DNA from: Dictyophora rubrovolvata | Taxonomy: Eukaryota; Basidiomycota; Agaricomycetes; Phallales; Phallaceae | DNA: 64,000 bases | NCBI GenBank assembly: GCA_029959195.1 | Contig: CP114117.1 | Span: 3,100,001 to 3,164,000 of the forward strand | Direction: 5' to 3' | In this document: positions 44,550-58,139 of the stretch, piece after piece | Position numbering within the stretch: position 1 is the first letter of the stretch | How the letters are laid out: each line of letters opens with the position of its first letter | Made by a program: the position numbers and the translations under genes | The notes under the pieces: model-generated | The model's database searches: none | The model's input: the letters and a program-made list of their open reading frames with translations, nothing else | What the model was told of the DNA's origin: nothing

Positions 44550-45055
44550 GGAATATGAGGAAGTATGCAAGTACGTACAAGTCCGACGACGTGTGATACG
44601 ACGACGGAGTACAAGTCCACGTCATCGAAGACGACGTGAATGATAAGTACGAGTTGACTCGAACGTTAAGTCCAAGCCAAACTACGCAATACGGATTAAG
44701 AGTACGAGACAGACTAGAGATGAGAGAGTAACTGATTAAACTGATTATATTCAGACTGAGGATCCACAGCTGAGGGAGCTGGGGTTTAAATACAGAAGGG
44801 AGCGGAACTACGTAAATGGGGATAATGACAAATAAGGGAAAGTGGGAATTGACTAGTGCAAGCCAAGATGACAACCAGGTACCTTATTACTAAGCGAGCG
44901 GAATACACATCCCCTTAAGGAAGATGTCTGATACAGAGTACAGATGGAGTACGGATGGAGTACGGGTCTCGGAGTTAAGAGGAAATACAGGGTATGTAGT
45001 ACGGGATTCGGGATAGTCCGGGTTTGGACTCTGGGGCACGCGGAGCGTGACACCC
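44550..45055 (-). mobile_element. LTR-like insertion in the Gypsy element, antisense
   Basis: About 0.5 kb between gag and protease that does not read as part of the polyprotein. Read on the minus strand it begins TGTCACGCTCCGCGTG, an LTR-like TG start, and contains runs of GTAC/GACG-rich sequence. The far end and the target duplication could not be fixed. Probably a solo LTR of another family, inserted after the host element arrived. Confidence 0.45.
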
Positions 45056-48000
45056 CCTCTCCCTACACCTTCTTCTATGCCGCCACCTCCATGACTCTCG
45101 ACTTCGAAGCGGAAGTCACTACCCTCTGAATATTGACTCGCAGCCACTGCCGGTACTCAGAAACTTGAAATCTCAGTAGAGCTCCAGAGTACTGACACAG
45201 GAGATTTGGTCACCAGCAAAGCCATGCTTGATACGGGTGCTAGTGGTATGTTCCTGGACCACGAGTTCGTTGAGAGACATCGACTCCCAACTGTCAAACT
45301 CCTGAAACCTATTCCTGTATTCAATGTTGATGGTACACCCAACCAGGCCGGTGCTATCACACATGTGGTCGATCTGGTTATGAGGTATCAGTCCCACTCT
45401 GAACGCGTACTATTTGCCGTTACCGCACTTGGAAAATATCCCGTATTACTGGGGCTACCTTGGTTCAAGGCCCACAACCCGGTGATTGACTATACTGCTG
45501 GAGAGGTAGAACTGACACATTGTAGTCCCCAATGTCGTTCCTGTGCACCCAGCTGGCCTTCAGGTCGTCACACTAAACATTCCTTTCGACAGATCTGAAT
45601 ATCTGAAGATGTGAAGCTTGACAACACCAAGGCTGAAGATCCTGACATGCCTGATCTGGCAGACATGGAGGATGAGCTCCAGCTTGAGGACGGCGATAGG
45701 CTCTTTGGTATTTCGATGGTTGACACTGGACCTGAGTTCCATCGCGTTGGCGCAACTGAGACCATTTCACAAAGACTTGCTCAAGCTCACGCCAAGAACT
45801 CAGATGCTCCAGCCCCCAAGGGTTTTCACGATATCGTGCCTGAACAATTCCATGACTTTGACGACATCTTTTCCAAAGAATCCTTTGATTCGCTACTGAT
45901 GTCAAAGAAATGGGATCACCCAATAGAACTTGTCTCTGGTTCAGAGCCCAAATCCAGTAAGATCTACCCGCTGTCACCGAAGGAACAGGCCGAGTTGGAT
46001 GCGTTTCTAGAAGAAAACCTCAAATCAGGACGGATCCAACTCTTGAAATCGCCAATGGCCTCACTGGTCTTCTTTATCAAAAAGAAGGATGGTTCCCTTT
46101 GTCTCATTCAGGATTACCGGGCTCTGAATGCGATGACGATCAAGAACCGTTATCCATTGCCCCTTATCCCGGAACTCATCAATAAGTTGCAGGGTGCCCA
46201 CTACTTCACGAAGCTCAATGTTCGATGGGGCTACAACAATGTGTGGATAAAGGAAGGCGACGAGTGGAAGGCCGCGTTTCATACTAATAGAGGCCTTTTC
46301 GAACCTTTGGTGATGTTTTTCAGCCTTACTAACAGTCCAGCCACCTTCCAGACAATGATGAATGAAATCTTTGAGGACATGATCTCAGAAGGTGTCGTTG
46401 CCATGTATATTGACGATATCCTCATCTATATGCAAGATTTGGAATAACATCATTGTATTACTCGACGTGTACTCAAATGGCTTTGTGAGCACCAGCTATA
46501 CCTTAAGGCGGAGAAATGCGAGTTCTGCAAGACCAAGATTGAGTACCTCGGGATGGTCATATCCGAGAATACAGTTGAAATGGACCCTGCGAAGGTCTCG
46601 GGTGTTAGGGACTGGCCTGTCCCGAGAAACATCACTGAAGTTCAATCCTTCCTCGGTTTTGCTAACTTCTATCGTCGTTTCATCAAAGACTTCTCTTGTA
46701 TTGCGCTTCCAATGTTTGGTCTGACCAAAAAGGACACCTTGTTCATCTGGTCCGACAATTGTCAGCAAGCCTTCGATGCACTCAAGCTCTCAATCACTTC
46801 AGCTCCCATCTTGCTCATCCCAGACCCTGCTAAACCCTACAAAGTTGAGGCAGACAGCTCCGACTTTGCTTCTGGTGCGGTTCTCTCGCAGTTATCGGAC
46901 GAGGACAGTAAGTGGCACCCAATCGTGTTCTTCTCGAAAGCCCTGAGCCCCGTAGAACGCAACTACGAGATTCATGACAAGGAAATGCTGGCAATAATTC
47001 AAGCCCTGGAAGAATGGCGACACTTTCTCGAAGGCGCAAGTCACCCCATTGACATTCGCACTGACCATAAGAACTTGGAGTACTTTATGACCACTCGCAA
47101 CCTCAATTGTCGACAAGCTCGGTGGTCAGTCTATCTTGCTCGATTTGTCTTCACCCTCCAGCACATCCTGGGTAAGTCAATGGGGAAGCCCGACAGCCTC
47201 TCTCGACATGCAGATCACAGATCGGGAAAGGATGACAACCAAGGGATCACCCTTATCCGACCCAAGATGTTTGCAATCAATGCCCTGCAAACATTCCATA
47301 TCTGAGGAGAAGAGGAAGACTTCCTACATCAGATTCGCAAGGCCAACCGAGAAGGCAAGCATGAGGATAGCGTCTCCAAAGCCGTCACTTCTCTTTGAGC
47401 TCTCAGTGGTCATTCGGTGCATACCAGTGAATGGTCCGAAGATCAGGATGTTCTCTACTACCGTGGTAAGATCTACGTTCCCAATGTCGAGGATCTACGA
47501 CGAGAAATTGTTGCACGTCATCATGATACCAAAGTCGGTGGTCACCCTGGTCGTTTCAAAACTCTGGAGCTGGTCTCTCAAACCTTTTGGTGGCCGGGTG
47601 TGTCTCGGTACATCCAATGATACGTCGAAGCCTGCGATCTCTGCTTGCGTACAAAAATAGCTCGCCACACACCCTTTGGCAAGTTGCGCCCCACCGAGAC
47701 ACCACACCGTCCTTGGGAGTTCATATCTGTCGACTTTATCGTTGAACTCCCAGAATCTAATGGGTATGATGCGATCCTCTCTGTGGTAGATTCGCTAACC
47801 AAACAAGTTCATTTCATTCCCATGTTCACCACTATTGATGCATCTGGTCTTGCGAGTCTATACCTGCAACATGTGTAGAAGCTGCATGGCCTCCCTGACA
47901 AGATCATTTCCAACAGGGGGCCACAGTTTGTGGCACGCTTCACGAAGGAACTCTCTCGACTCCTTGGCATTCGACTCGCCATGTCCACAGCCTACCATCC

Positions 48001-48870
48001 CCAAACCGATGGTCAGACCGAGAGGGTTAATGCGGAAGTCGAACAGTACCTCCGACTCTTCACCTTGGAACAACAGGATGACTGGGATAGGCTGCTTCCC
48101 ATGGCCGAGTTCGTATACAACAACCATGTACACTTGGCAATGCAAGTGACACCCTTTGAGTTGGACACAGGCCATCAACCGCGTATGGGCTTTGAACCTC
48201 GTATCCCCGAATCGAAAATCAAGTCTGTCAACGAGTTCAAAGACCGTATGTCGTCAACTATCGAAGAAGCCAGAGCTGCTATCATCAAGGCCAAGGACGA
48301 CATGGCCAAGTACTATGATCGTAAATGACTCCTAACTCCTGAATATAAGATTGGTGACAAGGTCTACCTCGATGCCAGTGACATTCGCACTACCAGGCCT
48401 TCAGCGAAGTTGTCCCATCACTTCCTAGGGCCTTTTCCTATAGCAGCAAGAGTCGGCTCTCATTCGTATCACCTACTCCTACCCAAATCGATGTCACGGC
48501 TTCACCCAGTCTTTCATGTCGTGAAGTTACGTCCGAGACCAGAAGACACCATCCCAGGTCATCATTCTCGAATCCCTCCTCCTCCCGAGATTCGTGATGA
48601 TGGAGAACATTATGTTGTGGAAGAGGTCTTGGATAGTCGAGTCCAACAGAGCAAACTCGAATTCAAGGTTCGTTGGGAAGGTTATGGCCTGGAGCATGAT
48701 CAATGGGTACCAGAGAAGGACCTTGCAGCCCCCGATCTCTTGGGTAAATTCTATCAAGAGCATCCTAATGCACCATGTGCGATAAATAGTCTGTTGTTCT
48801 GCTCACGGCCAATCTGACCTTGGGAGAGACTGCAGGCATCAGGTCGACACCTGGTTGAAGGGGGGGGTGG

Positions 48871-49276
48871 TGTCAGGGTACGCTAGTGTCGTCCCCTTAT
48901 TTTTCTACATTTATCTTCAGTTCTGGTCTATTTTATTTATTTCCATATTTCTCGTATTCTATCCCATCTCTTGCATTTCCCTCTCTTTCCATATTCCCAT
49001 TTTTCCTCCAACGGGCGCTGAGCGCCTGTTCTCATCAGAGCCATGGCCTAGGCCCTGGCTAAAAGTCCGGGACCAGCACGTATCCGCACCCAGTCCATGA
49101 ACCGAAGGCCGCGTGTGGCCTTCGCCTTTTTTCATAGTATATAGTTAGTAGCCCTAGAGGAGGGATCCCTAAGTTTGTTCTCTTAGGATCCCCTCCCTCT
49201 AGGTGAGTTAGTATTATTCCTAGAATATATCTTGCTTAGGATCCCCTCCCTCTAGTCTGAGAGAGTAGCCCTGACA
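48871..49276 (+). repeat. Gypsy right LTR
   Basis: 406 bp, about 95% identical to the left LTR; nearly all differences are transitions. Followed by GGTGC, matching the five bases before the left LTR. Confidence 0.93.
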
Positions 49277-51370
49277 GGTGCTGGTGAGTTGGGAATCCCT
49301 AATGCTTACTCAGGCTGACAGAGTGAAAACTAACTAAATTATAGGCAGGAAGGTACGATATTTTTAATTTAGAGGCCGGTGTCGCGCACCAAAATCTTCC
49401 TAATAAGGAAATGTTCCGATTTTTGGTTCAAAGTGGAGTTTTAAAACTACCAAAAACTTAACTAACACACCACAGCCTCTAGAAAACAAAACTTTACAAA
49501 AAAGATGGCCACATTTTTATTTCACTATACATCATCAATCTCCTTGCCTATTCCAGCATCCCCCTCCGAGTCATTACCCCCCTCTGATGATGAATCTAGA
49601 TCACCTTTCCGTTTTTCGCCTACTAGTCCAAGGACATACGATTTGGATCTGCATACAACTCTCTATATTTATAGTTCCCAGTATACAAGTCTCGACATCA
49701 ACGAAGAAACATACCTCCTGAAGTTCCCTCCACCTCATATTATTCGTCAATGTAGAAGTTTGGATTTGGTTCACCCTGGTCTCATGTTTGGAGAAAAGGT
49801 CTATATCGAGGAACAACTAGATTAGTATACGATTATCAATGTTTATTCTACTCCCGAATCAGCCATACAAGACTCATATCGAATTTGGTTAGCAATACAA
49901 GATGGGTTCGAGTTTGCATTTATGGTATTAGATGTGTCAAGTCGTTGGGTTGTCATGAAAGGCATGAGGATGTAAAAACTTAGCTCTTATAGACCAGCAA
50001 ATCTCGTTCCTGAAGAGCCACATGTTTTCCATTTTTCACCTCATTCGCCAGAACTGATTTCACTCCCCTCTTTCCCATCCAGACAATCCTTCCGGAAGAT
50101 CTGTCACGTTTGTTCAAATCTTCTTGGACGAATTTAGGACAATAAACTTGTTTAGGATAAGCGATTAGATTTATATTTCATCTCCTTCTTTCTTTTCTGG
50201 ACATTTCATTAGTGCTTGAAATTTTTGGCTAACTCATATTATCATGTCGGACAATAGCAATACTCCCACTTCCCCTATTCCCTTTTTTCAACTCCCTTTC
50301 TTCCCTTTTGAATATTGTTCTTCTCTCAGATTCAGACCCAACCCTAATTTCCTCTCATAACTTCGCGTTTACAATACTCTCATCTCTAAAATTGATGTTG
50401 ATCCCTCCATAATACTTCCGATTACTCCACTGTCACTAATGGAGATTACTATTCCTTACGATAATCTGGAGATAGGATATCCACAAGCTTTGACCCTGTA
50501 CGAATGAACTAACATCAATGTCATGGACGAATCGTATGAGTTTGTCGAGTTCCTTTCAATGAATCGTCAAGAAGAATCAATCTGGAGACTGGTTTTTCGT
50601 CACCAATTTCGAAGTTATACTCAATTCCTATTCATAGACGTACCTCTATCTGCTATCCCGTCCCCTCCCAACTACACCATTGGAAATCAAATCCTCCCTT
50701 CCTATTCCAATCTCCAATCCAATCTCGTTTAAGATCTGATATTGTTAAGCATCGCCATGGCTTTTATTGTTATGCCACAGCCACAAAGAAGAAGATCTTG
50801 TCAACAAGAACCAGATCAGTAAGAAGTTTGGGATGATAAAGTTATAGTTTTGAGTAAGAGGCAGTATGAGAAGTGCCAGATGGTGATTTTAGTAAAGCTA
50901 TGCTGGGAGTCCGGTTTCATCATTTCCTTTTGATCTCTTTTTGTTTTTCCTTTTGTTTCTCTTTTCTTTCAACATATTTCTCCTATTCCCCTTAACTACA
51001 TATGCGATTCCCCTTTTCTGTAATTGTACTCCCTGTCATCCTCTCACGATGCTCCTTTTCTTTTGTTTCTTTGTTCTTTTTTTGTTTTCTTTTGTTATCA
51101 TGGCGAATAATGAGTGATCATTCTGCTTTCCTCTATGTTTCCAAATGGTATAAATACTGCATGTAAATACCTGTAATAGCAGCAATACCTACGTTGGTTT
51201 GACTCAAGTTTAAGTTTGTGGTTTTGTTTAGTATTTTTGGTTTTGCCTTTTGTCTATCTCTACACTCACGTCTTTACCTTTGGAAAACTCTGAGACCATA
51301 CATTTTGGAGTATAAACTTGCAACCTGAGTTATCGTGATTATTATACTTTGCCTCACAAGTAACCCTTGA
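49277..51370. other. AT- and pyrimidine-rich repeat debris
   Basis: Broken open frames (49505-49825 and 50222-50732 plus) with Ser/Pro-rich starts are followed by about 700 bases of T-rich sequence with a TATAAATA near 51152. The layout hints at an old retroelement end, but no LTR pair or conserved domain could be shown. Confidence 0.35.
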
Positions 51371-51558
51371 TTTGTTAACAGTAACTGTCTTTTGGTTGTT
51401 GTTGTTTGTTGTTGTGTCCATCACCTCCCCCCCTTATTTAGCACTAAGCAGCACCTGGACTCGCTCCGCAGAGATTGACTACCTCACCCATTCTTTTCTT
51501 GTGTATTTCGCTAGGCGTATTATTTTCCTTTTGCACATAGTAAAGCTTATACTGAAAG

Positions 51559-51840
51559 ATGACCAGATGCCAAAGGAATTGTAATAACCTCTCCAATGTA
51601 GTGGATTCTTTGGATTTTTTGACATCTACGGGTATCCAAGGTCATAGTACCATTTGCACTAGTGGCTATGTCATTTATATTCCATTTATTTTGGATTTAT
51701 TAGTTGCCCGAGCCTATGCACTCGGTCATGAGAGTAGAATTATGTCTGGATTTCTAGTGTTCAGTTTCCTTTCAGAATCATGTTTAAATCTTCTCAGTAG
51801 GTGGACTTAAAGCCAGCTTGTATGTTGCATTTCTAATAAG
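51559..51840 (+). pseudogene. DUF6533-like membrane protein fragment
   Basis: One frame reads 'TSGYVIYIPFILDLLVARAY' followed by 'ALGHESRIMSGFLVFSFL', like the middle helices of Agaricomycete DUF6533 seven-helix proteins. The matching C-terminal tail lies at 58140-58454, beyond the Copia element, so the element seems to have landed inside this gene. Exons between 51840 and 52454 could not be found. Confidence 0.35.
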
Positions 51841-52454
51841 TTTTTCAGCCATAATATTGGTCAATGAATGCACACCAACATGAGCTAACTATACAACTTG
51901 AAATATGTTTTTTTTTTCAAGCTTTGACAATTTTTAGTTTCAGTAGTATGTCATCAGCCCTTCATAAACCAATTTTGAACATTCATCAGCTTGCCCAACA
52001 TCTGACCAAAATTTCTTTCAGACCCAAGAACAGCACTTAATATACTCACTGATATTTCGGTCATTATGAATGATTTCTTAATCTTCTGTATATACTTGTG
52101 GAGTGTTTGGGGGACTTGGAAATTAAAATGCGAAAGTGAGATTTAAGGCAGAAATGACCTTGTGTCTATATTTCTCAAGTAAAGTGAACTCCAGAGAACT
52201 CCTCTTCTGAAGCTTTATCTGATAAATTAAATAGTTATTTCCAGGTTTTGGTAAGCATGTATATTGTTGCGGCAACATGAACATTATATTAATAATTTCT
52301 TTACAATTTTTGTGATTGCTGTGACAGTTACCTCCACAATCATTTCACAAATAGTAAGTTTGTCTATGTATTGACGGAATTCATTATTTTCTTTCTTCAA
52401 TTTGTCATTAGGATTCAAATGTGAGCATAACTTCAAGCTTTGAACAGGTGACTT

Positions 52455-52676
52455 TGTTAAAGATAGACAGCACCACTAAGTGTGAGTGCTTGTGTAGTTA
52501 GTTTTAGCTTAGTCACACACTCGCCTAAAGGTTCAAGGCTTCACCTTGAACTCTTTAGGTGAGCTATTCCTTTTTCATTCTTTTCTGTACATATCTAATG
52601 TTCAAGGCTTCACTTTGAACTCTTTAGCTATATTCTGCTGCTTGTAATATAAGCTATATTACCCTATCTGTTGTTA
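52455..52676 (+). repeat. Copia left LTR
   Basis: 222 bp. Contains the inverted pair TTCAAGGCTTCACCTTGAA twice. Directly followed by GGTTATGGGCC, the likely primer-binding region and gag start. Confidence 0.92.
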
Positions 52677-55600
52677 GGTTATGGGCCCCGCTAGCGATCC
52701 ATCCAGTTCTTCTAATAACCTGTGTCAAGCATTTAAGTTTCCGAAGTTGAATGGTCAGAACTACACCTTGTGGGCAGGCTATATGAAGTCAGCCCTTCAA
52801 GCTCAATACTTGTGGCTTGTAGTCTAAGGGACAGAGACATGTCCAAAAAAGCCTGCAAGCTCTCAGTCTGACAAAGTAACTGAGGCTGTCTGGAAAGCTG
52901 AAAAGAAGGAGTATCTGGAGTAGATGCAGAGAGATCAAGTGGCACAGGGTATAATGCTTGGAGCAGCAGATACATCACAGTGGCCGCATGTCAAGAGCAA
53001 AGCGATGTCGAAAGAAGTGTGGGATGAGTGAGAAGATCTATATGTTAAGAACTAGCAGAGGATCAACGTACATTACCATTTCGAGGAATTGTACACCCGA
53101 AAATATGTTAATGGAGAATCGATGCCCAAACATGTTGCCTCCATTCTTGATTTGGGTCAGAAGATCACAGCTGCTGGTGAAAACCTCCCAAACATCCACA
53201 TTGCTCGAGCACTGGTATTATCATTACCCAGAGAAGCCTCATGGGATCTAGTCAAGATCCAACTGTTCAGCCTGGATTCATTGAAGCTAACAATGGACTA
53301 TGTCGGGTCTGTGTTAATTGGCAAGTACAATCGACGGCAAAAGGAGAAGGCCAGTGAAACAGCTCTTCTCGCAATGAAAGACAAAAAGCGCAGGAAGAGG
53401 GGTGAAGGTTTTGGACCCAAACCTGATGATGAATGCCATTATTGTCATGAAAAGGGACATTGGGCCAGGCAGTGTCCAAAGAAGGACAAGAATAAAACCG
53501 GGACAAGCGAAACTATAGGCACAGCGAATCACACAGCAGTGGTACAGAACCTTGGTGTGTGTGAAGTCGGACAGCTGTTCATGGTCCAGGCCAGTCCGTT
53601 TTTGAAGTCTAATCTTGTTCTTGATACCGGAGCGACATCACACATGTTTCGTGATCAAAAATTCTTCAAGAACTACACGAATGTATCTGGTGAGTTCGTG
53701 TCAGTAGGAGATGCACGGAGTGTGCCAGTTATCGGCCAAGGATCCGTTACCTTCAAGAGTAGATTGCCAACAGGCTCTTATGAAGTGGTTTTGCATAAAG
53801 CATTGCATGTTCCATCATTAGCTGTCAACCTTGTCAGTCTTGGGTAATTACAGAAGAATGGAATCACTTACAGCAGCCGTGATGGTGGAATCAGTGTCTG
53901 GCAGGGTGGCGATGAGATTTTCAGAGCTTCACTAGCAGGTGGCACCGGGACATTGTACCACATTGACTGTTTGGAAGACCAGAATGAAGCTGCACTTGCT
54001 GCGACGAGTGGGAGCTTACGAGTCTGGCACCATTACTTAGGTCATCTTCACCTTGATGCGATCTGAGAGATGATGTGCAAAGACATGGTGAAAGGTCTGC
54101 AGATTTCAGCAATGAATGAGTTTGATCATGTGTGCAAAGGATGTGTGACTGGAAAGTCTCACCGATTGCCATTCCCGAAAGCAAGTGATACCGAGCATGT
54201 CAAGATGGATTTAGTCATGGTTGATCTGACTGGTCCATTCCATGTCGAAACTTGGTCCAGGATGAGATTCGCGCTTCTAGTAGTGGAAGCAGCTACAAGA
54301 TTCCCGGTCGGTCGATTGCTACGCATGAAGGACGAAGCGATACAAGCCCTACAAGAAATAATCACCATGCTGGAGCAGCAATCTGGCATGAGATTGAAAC
54401 ATTTGCGGTGTGATAATGGTCAAGAGCTGATCAATGATGAGCTTAATGAATTCTGCAAGAAGAATGGCATCATTACTGAGATGACTGTATCTTATACACC
54501 GGAACAAAATGACATCGTTGAGCATGTGATTGCTGTTATATTTGCCATGGTTCAGTGCATGTTGCATTCTGCGAAAATGGACCTGCGCTACTGGGGTAAA
54601 GCATTCAGTTATGCTGTGCACATCTGAAGCTGCACGTATATCTCGAAGTTGAAGGATAAGGTGCCGTTTGAGGCATGGTACAACTGGAAGCCTGACATTT
54701 CGCATATCCGCATGTTTGGTTCTGTTGCATACGTCAATATTCCTAAGAAACTCCATAGGGGAAAGCTGGAGCACACCTCTACCAAGTGCCGGTTGCTTGG
54801 TTGGTGGGCCGATGAAATGAAAGGCTACCGACTTGAGGCAGTGGGAGAGGACAGCCATGACATCATCACAGCTCGAGACATGACATTTGCTGAAGATGAT
54901 AGCCCAGGTGATCTAGCCATCATAGAGACGAGAGGCAGACCATCGACCCAGGCCGAATTAGATGTGCTGTTCCCAGACAAGGATGCTGAGAGTGAAGAAA
55001 ATGGTGGTGGAAATGTGGAAGTGCCTGTAGAGAGGCAAGCCGAGGTGGAACCCCCAGAGGTGAAGACCCGTCAATCACGCAGGAGTAGATGGGCAAACAT
55101 ACCACAATGAGACCATCCACAAAGAATAAGAAGACCACCGGCTCCACCTGGAGAAGCTGCAACTGAAGAAGAAATAGATGTGGCTTCTGAAGTAACACCT
55201 GATCAGCATCATGCTTTCCTGACTGTTGAAGGCGACCCAGAAACTTACCAAGAAGTGACTGAGTCACCTTACTCAAAGCAGTGGGAGGAGGCAATTTAAG
55301 TTGAATACAAAATGCTGAAGTCAACAGGAACCTTCAAGTGGGTTAAAAAGGTTCTGGAAGGTCAAAAAGCCATAGGTGGCCGCATAGTATTCAAAACGGC
55401 AATGGTGAAGTGACAAAGCACAAAGCAAGAATTGTTGCCAAGGGCTTCTTGCAGGTACCTGGTCTTGATTTCTCAGAAATGTTCTCCTCCATCGCAAAAT
55501 TCACGATCCTTCATGTTTTGTTGTCAATTGTTGCACATGAAGACTTGGAGCTGCATCAAGTGGACATTGTTAGCACCTATCTTCAAGGTGAACTGGATGA

Positions 55601-56339
55601 AGAAATTTATATGAATGTACCTGATGGAGTGAAGGAAGAGGGAAGAGAAGACTGGTCATGGCGACTTAAAAAGGCGTTGTATGGATTGAAACAAGCCGGA
55701 CGCCAATGGAAGCAGAAGCTTGATGGAATACTCTCAGAGCTTAAATTTGAAAAAAGCGCTGCGGATGACTGCCTGTATATTTTGAAGGAAAATGGGGAAG
55801 ACGGCGTTGGTTTAATGGTCCTTGTTTATGTTGATGACATGGCCATTGCCGGAAAATCAACCTCAAAAATCAAGCAATTCAAGACGGACTTGTGTGCCCA
55901 TCTTGACATCACAGACATGGGAGAACTAAAATATATTTTAGGCCTCCAGGTCGAAAGAGATAGAGAAAAACATACTATCTCGCTGAACCAAATGGCCTAT
56001 ATCCATAAGATGCTCAAATGTTTCAGCATGTCAGACTGTAACCCTGTCAGTATGCCGCTAACTGTTAAACACAACCTATGCAAATCTGAATATCCATTGA
56101 CGGATGAGGAATGCAAAGCTTACCTTGAATATGCCGGTAACATCAAGTTCCTTGAGTTGGTCAGCTCCTTGTTGTTTGTAACACAGACCTGACCGGATAT
56201 CCAGTTTGCAGTCGGTTTGGTCTCTCAGTTCAGCGGTAACCCTGGAAAAATACATTTAGAAGCTGCAAAAAGGATTTTGAGGTATCTGAAAGGGACCGCT
56301 GAATTTAGACTAACCTTTGGATCCAACGCTGGGCCCACT

Positions 56340-57321
56340 TGTCATGTAACTGGTTGCTTTCATCATCCCTTCCACTCAAAAACATCATAAAACTCCAAAA
56401 ATCACTTATTTTCCTATTCTTTTCCAATCTCCTCCTTTCCCTGTCACATGTTGTGACATTCTAACCATTTCTCCTTGATTTCTCCTTGGTTTCTCCTTTT
56501 TCTTCCTGTACCCACAACTTGGCAGGAACAGCAAGTCATTTCTGAGATATTACTGACTCATTCATATTTCCTTTTATGGTTAAGCTGTTCATGCCTAAAA
56601 GTCTATATAAGAAGGGCACTTTTCCCCTCTGGACATTATCTCATCTTACTATTATCCATATCATTCAACTGTCTGTAACTACTCTGGTACCTGTTGGTCC
56701 ATTATAAACTTGTGTTCAACCACTATCCTAGTCTCTAAGACTTCACTTCTCTTATCTAAACTCTCCTCTTATCTACATCTACTTCAATAACATCTTATCA
56801 ACATCACTATGCACAACGTCAACACTCATCACCATTAACTAACTTCGACCTCTTACTCTTTCTTTGCCATTGATGTTGGACTACTCTTGACCATTGTCGG
56901 AACTATTAAATACATCACCAAACACCATCATAATTGCTGAACACTGTTGTAATTGTTGAATGTTGTTGTAATTGTCGATAACGTTATCATAACTGTTATC
57001 AACAATACTATTCTCTCTAGTCTAAAGGGACCCCCAAGGACTTTCAACCTTCACCAGCAAGACCTACTCTCTCTTGAGTCTATACTCACTCAAGTAATCA
57101 TTCGTAGCCACGTATACTTCCATGCACACACTTGCAACCGTAAACTTGCATTAACCAAAGACACTTAAACAAAGTTTGACTTCAAGGTTCAAGCTGATAG
57201 GAGATTGTCATTGATATTCTTCTTGAAGTACTCTTGATTAATCTACAGTATTTAAATTACTGGACCTTACTTACGCAAGTGTCGGACATTGACGTAAGTA
57301 CCATTACGCAAGTCACTGACA
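56340..57321. mobile_element. LTR-like insertion nested in the Copia element
   Basis: About 0.98 kb of non-coding sequence between the reverse transcriptase and RNase H parts. Its ends are TGTCA and TGACA, a matched LTR-type pair, and there is a TATATAAG box near 56604. The orientation is likely plus from the promoter-like motif. No clear target duplication was found. Best read as a solo LTR of another family, younger than the Copia insertion. Confidence 0.55.
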
Positions 57322-57843
57322 CATAAGTTGCGGCAGATACATCACACCACTGTTGATGTTGTAGGGTGGAGTGACTCAGATTGGGCTCAAGATCCGGATG
57401 ATCGCCGCTCGATAGCAGGCTTCATTTTTGACATAGCAGGCGGCGCCATCTCCTGGTCATCGAAAAAGCAACCCACCATCACTTTATCAACCATTGAAGC
57501 CGAATTCATGGCCACATTGACTGCCACCAAGGAGGCCATCTGGTTGTGTACCCTACTTGCGGATCTCAGATACCCACAGTTGAAAGCATCGATCCTGCAC
57601 ATCAACAACCAGAGCTGCATTGGCCTTGCACGAAATCCAATAGTGCACAGCAGAGCAAAGCACATCAACATCCGGTATCACTTCATCAGAGAGCGGGTGG
57701 AGATGGCAGAGATTGCGACCAAATATGCATCGACGAAACACATGCTGGCGGATATATTCACAAAGCAACTGCCGCGTGAAACATTCGAAAGGTTCCGGAG
57801 CGAATTGGGAGTGGGAGCGACGAGTTAGTGCGCTGAGTGGGAG

Positions 57844-58065
57844 TGTTGAAGATAGACAGCGCCACTAAGTGTGAGCGCTTGTGTAGTTAGTTTTAGCTTA
57901 GTCACACACTCGCCTAAAGGTTCAAGGCTTCACCTTGAACTCTTTAGGTGAGCTATTCCTTTTTCATTCTTTTCTGTACATATCTAACGTTCAAGGCTTC
58001 GCCTTGAACTCTTTAGCTATATTCTGCTGCTTGTAATATAAGCTATATTACCCTATCTGTTGTTA
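57844..58065 (+). repeat. Copia right LTR
   Basis: 222 bp with six transitions relative to the left copy, and GACTT immediately after. Preceded by the purine-rich GAGTGGGAGTG tract. Confidence 0.92.
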
Positions 58066-58139
58066 GACTTTGATCTCTGAAAGGCTGATTAGACTCCTAT
58101 GATCACCTATAATCTCCTCTATTTCCAGAATGCGTGGGT

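Larger units (their letters stand above)
42436..49276 (+). mobile_element. Ty3/Gypsy chromodomain LTR retrotransposon fossil, 6.8 kb
   Basis: LTRs of 406 bp (42436-42841 and 48871-49276) start TGTCAGGG and end CCCTGACA, and the whole is flanked by the 5-bp duplication GGTGC. A G-rich polypurine tract precedes the right LTR. Parts in order: gag with a CCHC zinc knuckle near 44055-44100; aspartic protease near 45220; reverse transcriptase about 45900-46450; RNase H about 46850-47100; integrase about 47400-48300; and a chromodomain about 48640-48740. This pol order (integrase last) and the chromodomain place it among chromoviruses. The LTRs differ at about 19 positions (near 5%), so it is moderately old. 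It is broken, with roughly five to ten breaks, and carries an LTR-like insertion at about 44550-45055. Confidence 0.93.
52455..58065 (+). mobile_element. Ty1/Copia LTR retrotransposon fossil, 5.6 kb
   Basis: LTRs of 222 bp (52455-52676 and 57844-58065) and a 5-bp duplication GACTT on both sides. Parts in order: gag from 52681 with a CCHC knuckle near 53440; protease (DTGATSHMF) near 53620; integrase about 53990-54700; reverse transcriptase about 55410-56190 with YVDDM near 55830; and RNase H about 57360-57800. Integrase before reverse transcriptase makes it Copia. The LTRs differ at six positions (about 2.7%), younger than the Gypsy copy. It is broken, with several breaks, and carries a roughly 1-kb LTR-like insertion (56340-57321). 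Confidence 0.93.

Noticed and set aside
49505-50732. Set of Ser/Pro-rich frames right of the Gypsy element
   Set aside because: Looks like decayed repeat DNA, but without LTRs or domains I cannot assign it to an element family.
50890-51440. T-rich block with TATAAATA resembling an LTR
   Set aside because: No second copy is present in the window and no clear TG/CA ends, so an LTR call is not justified.
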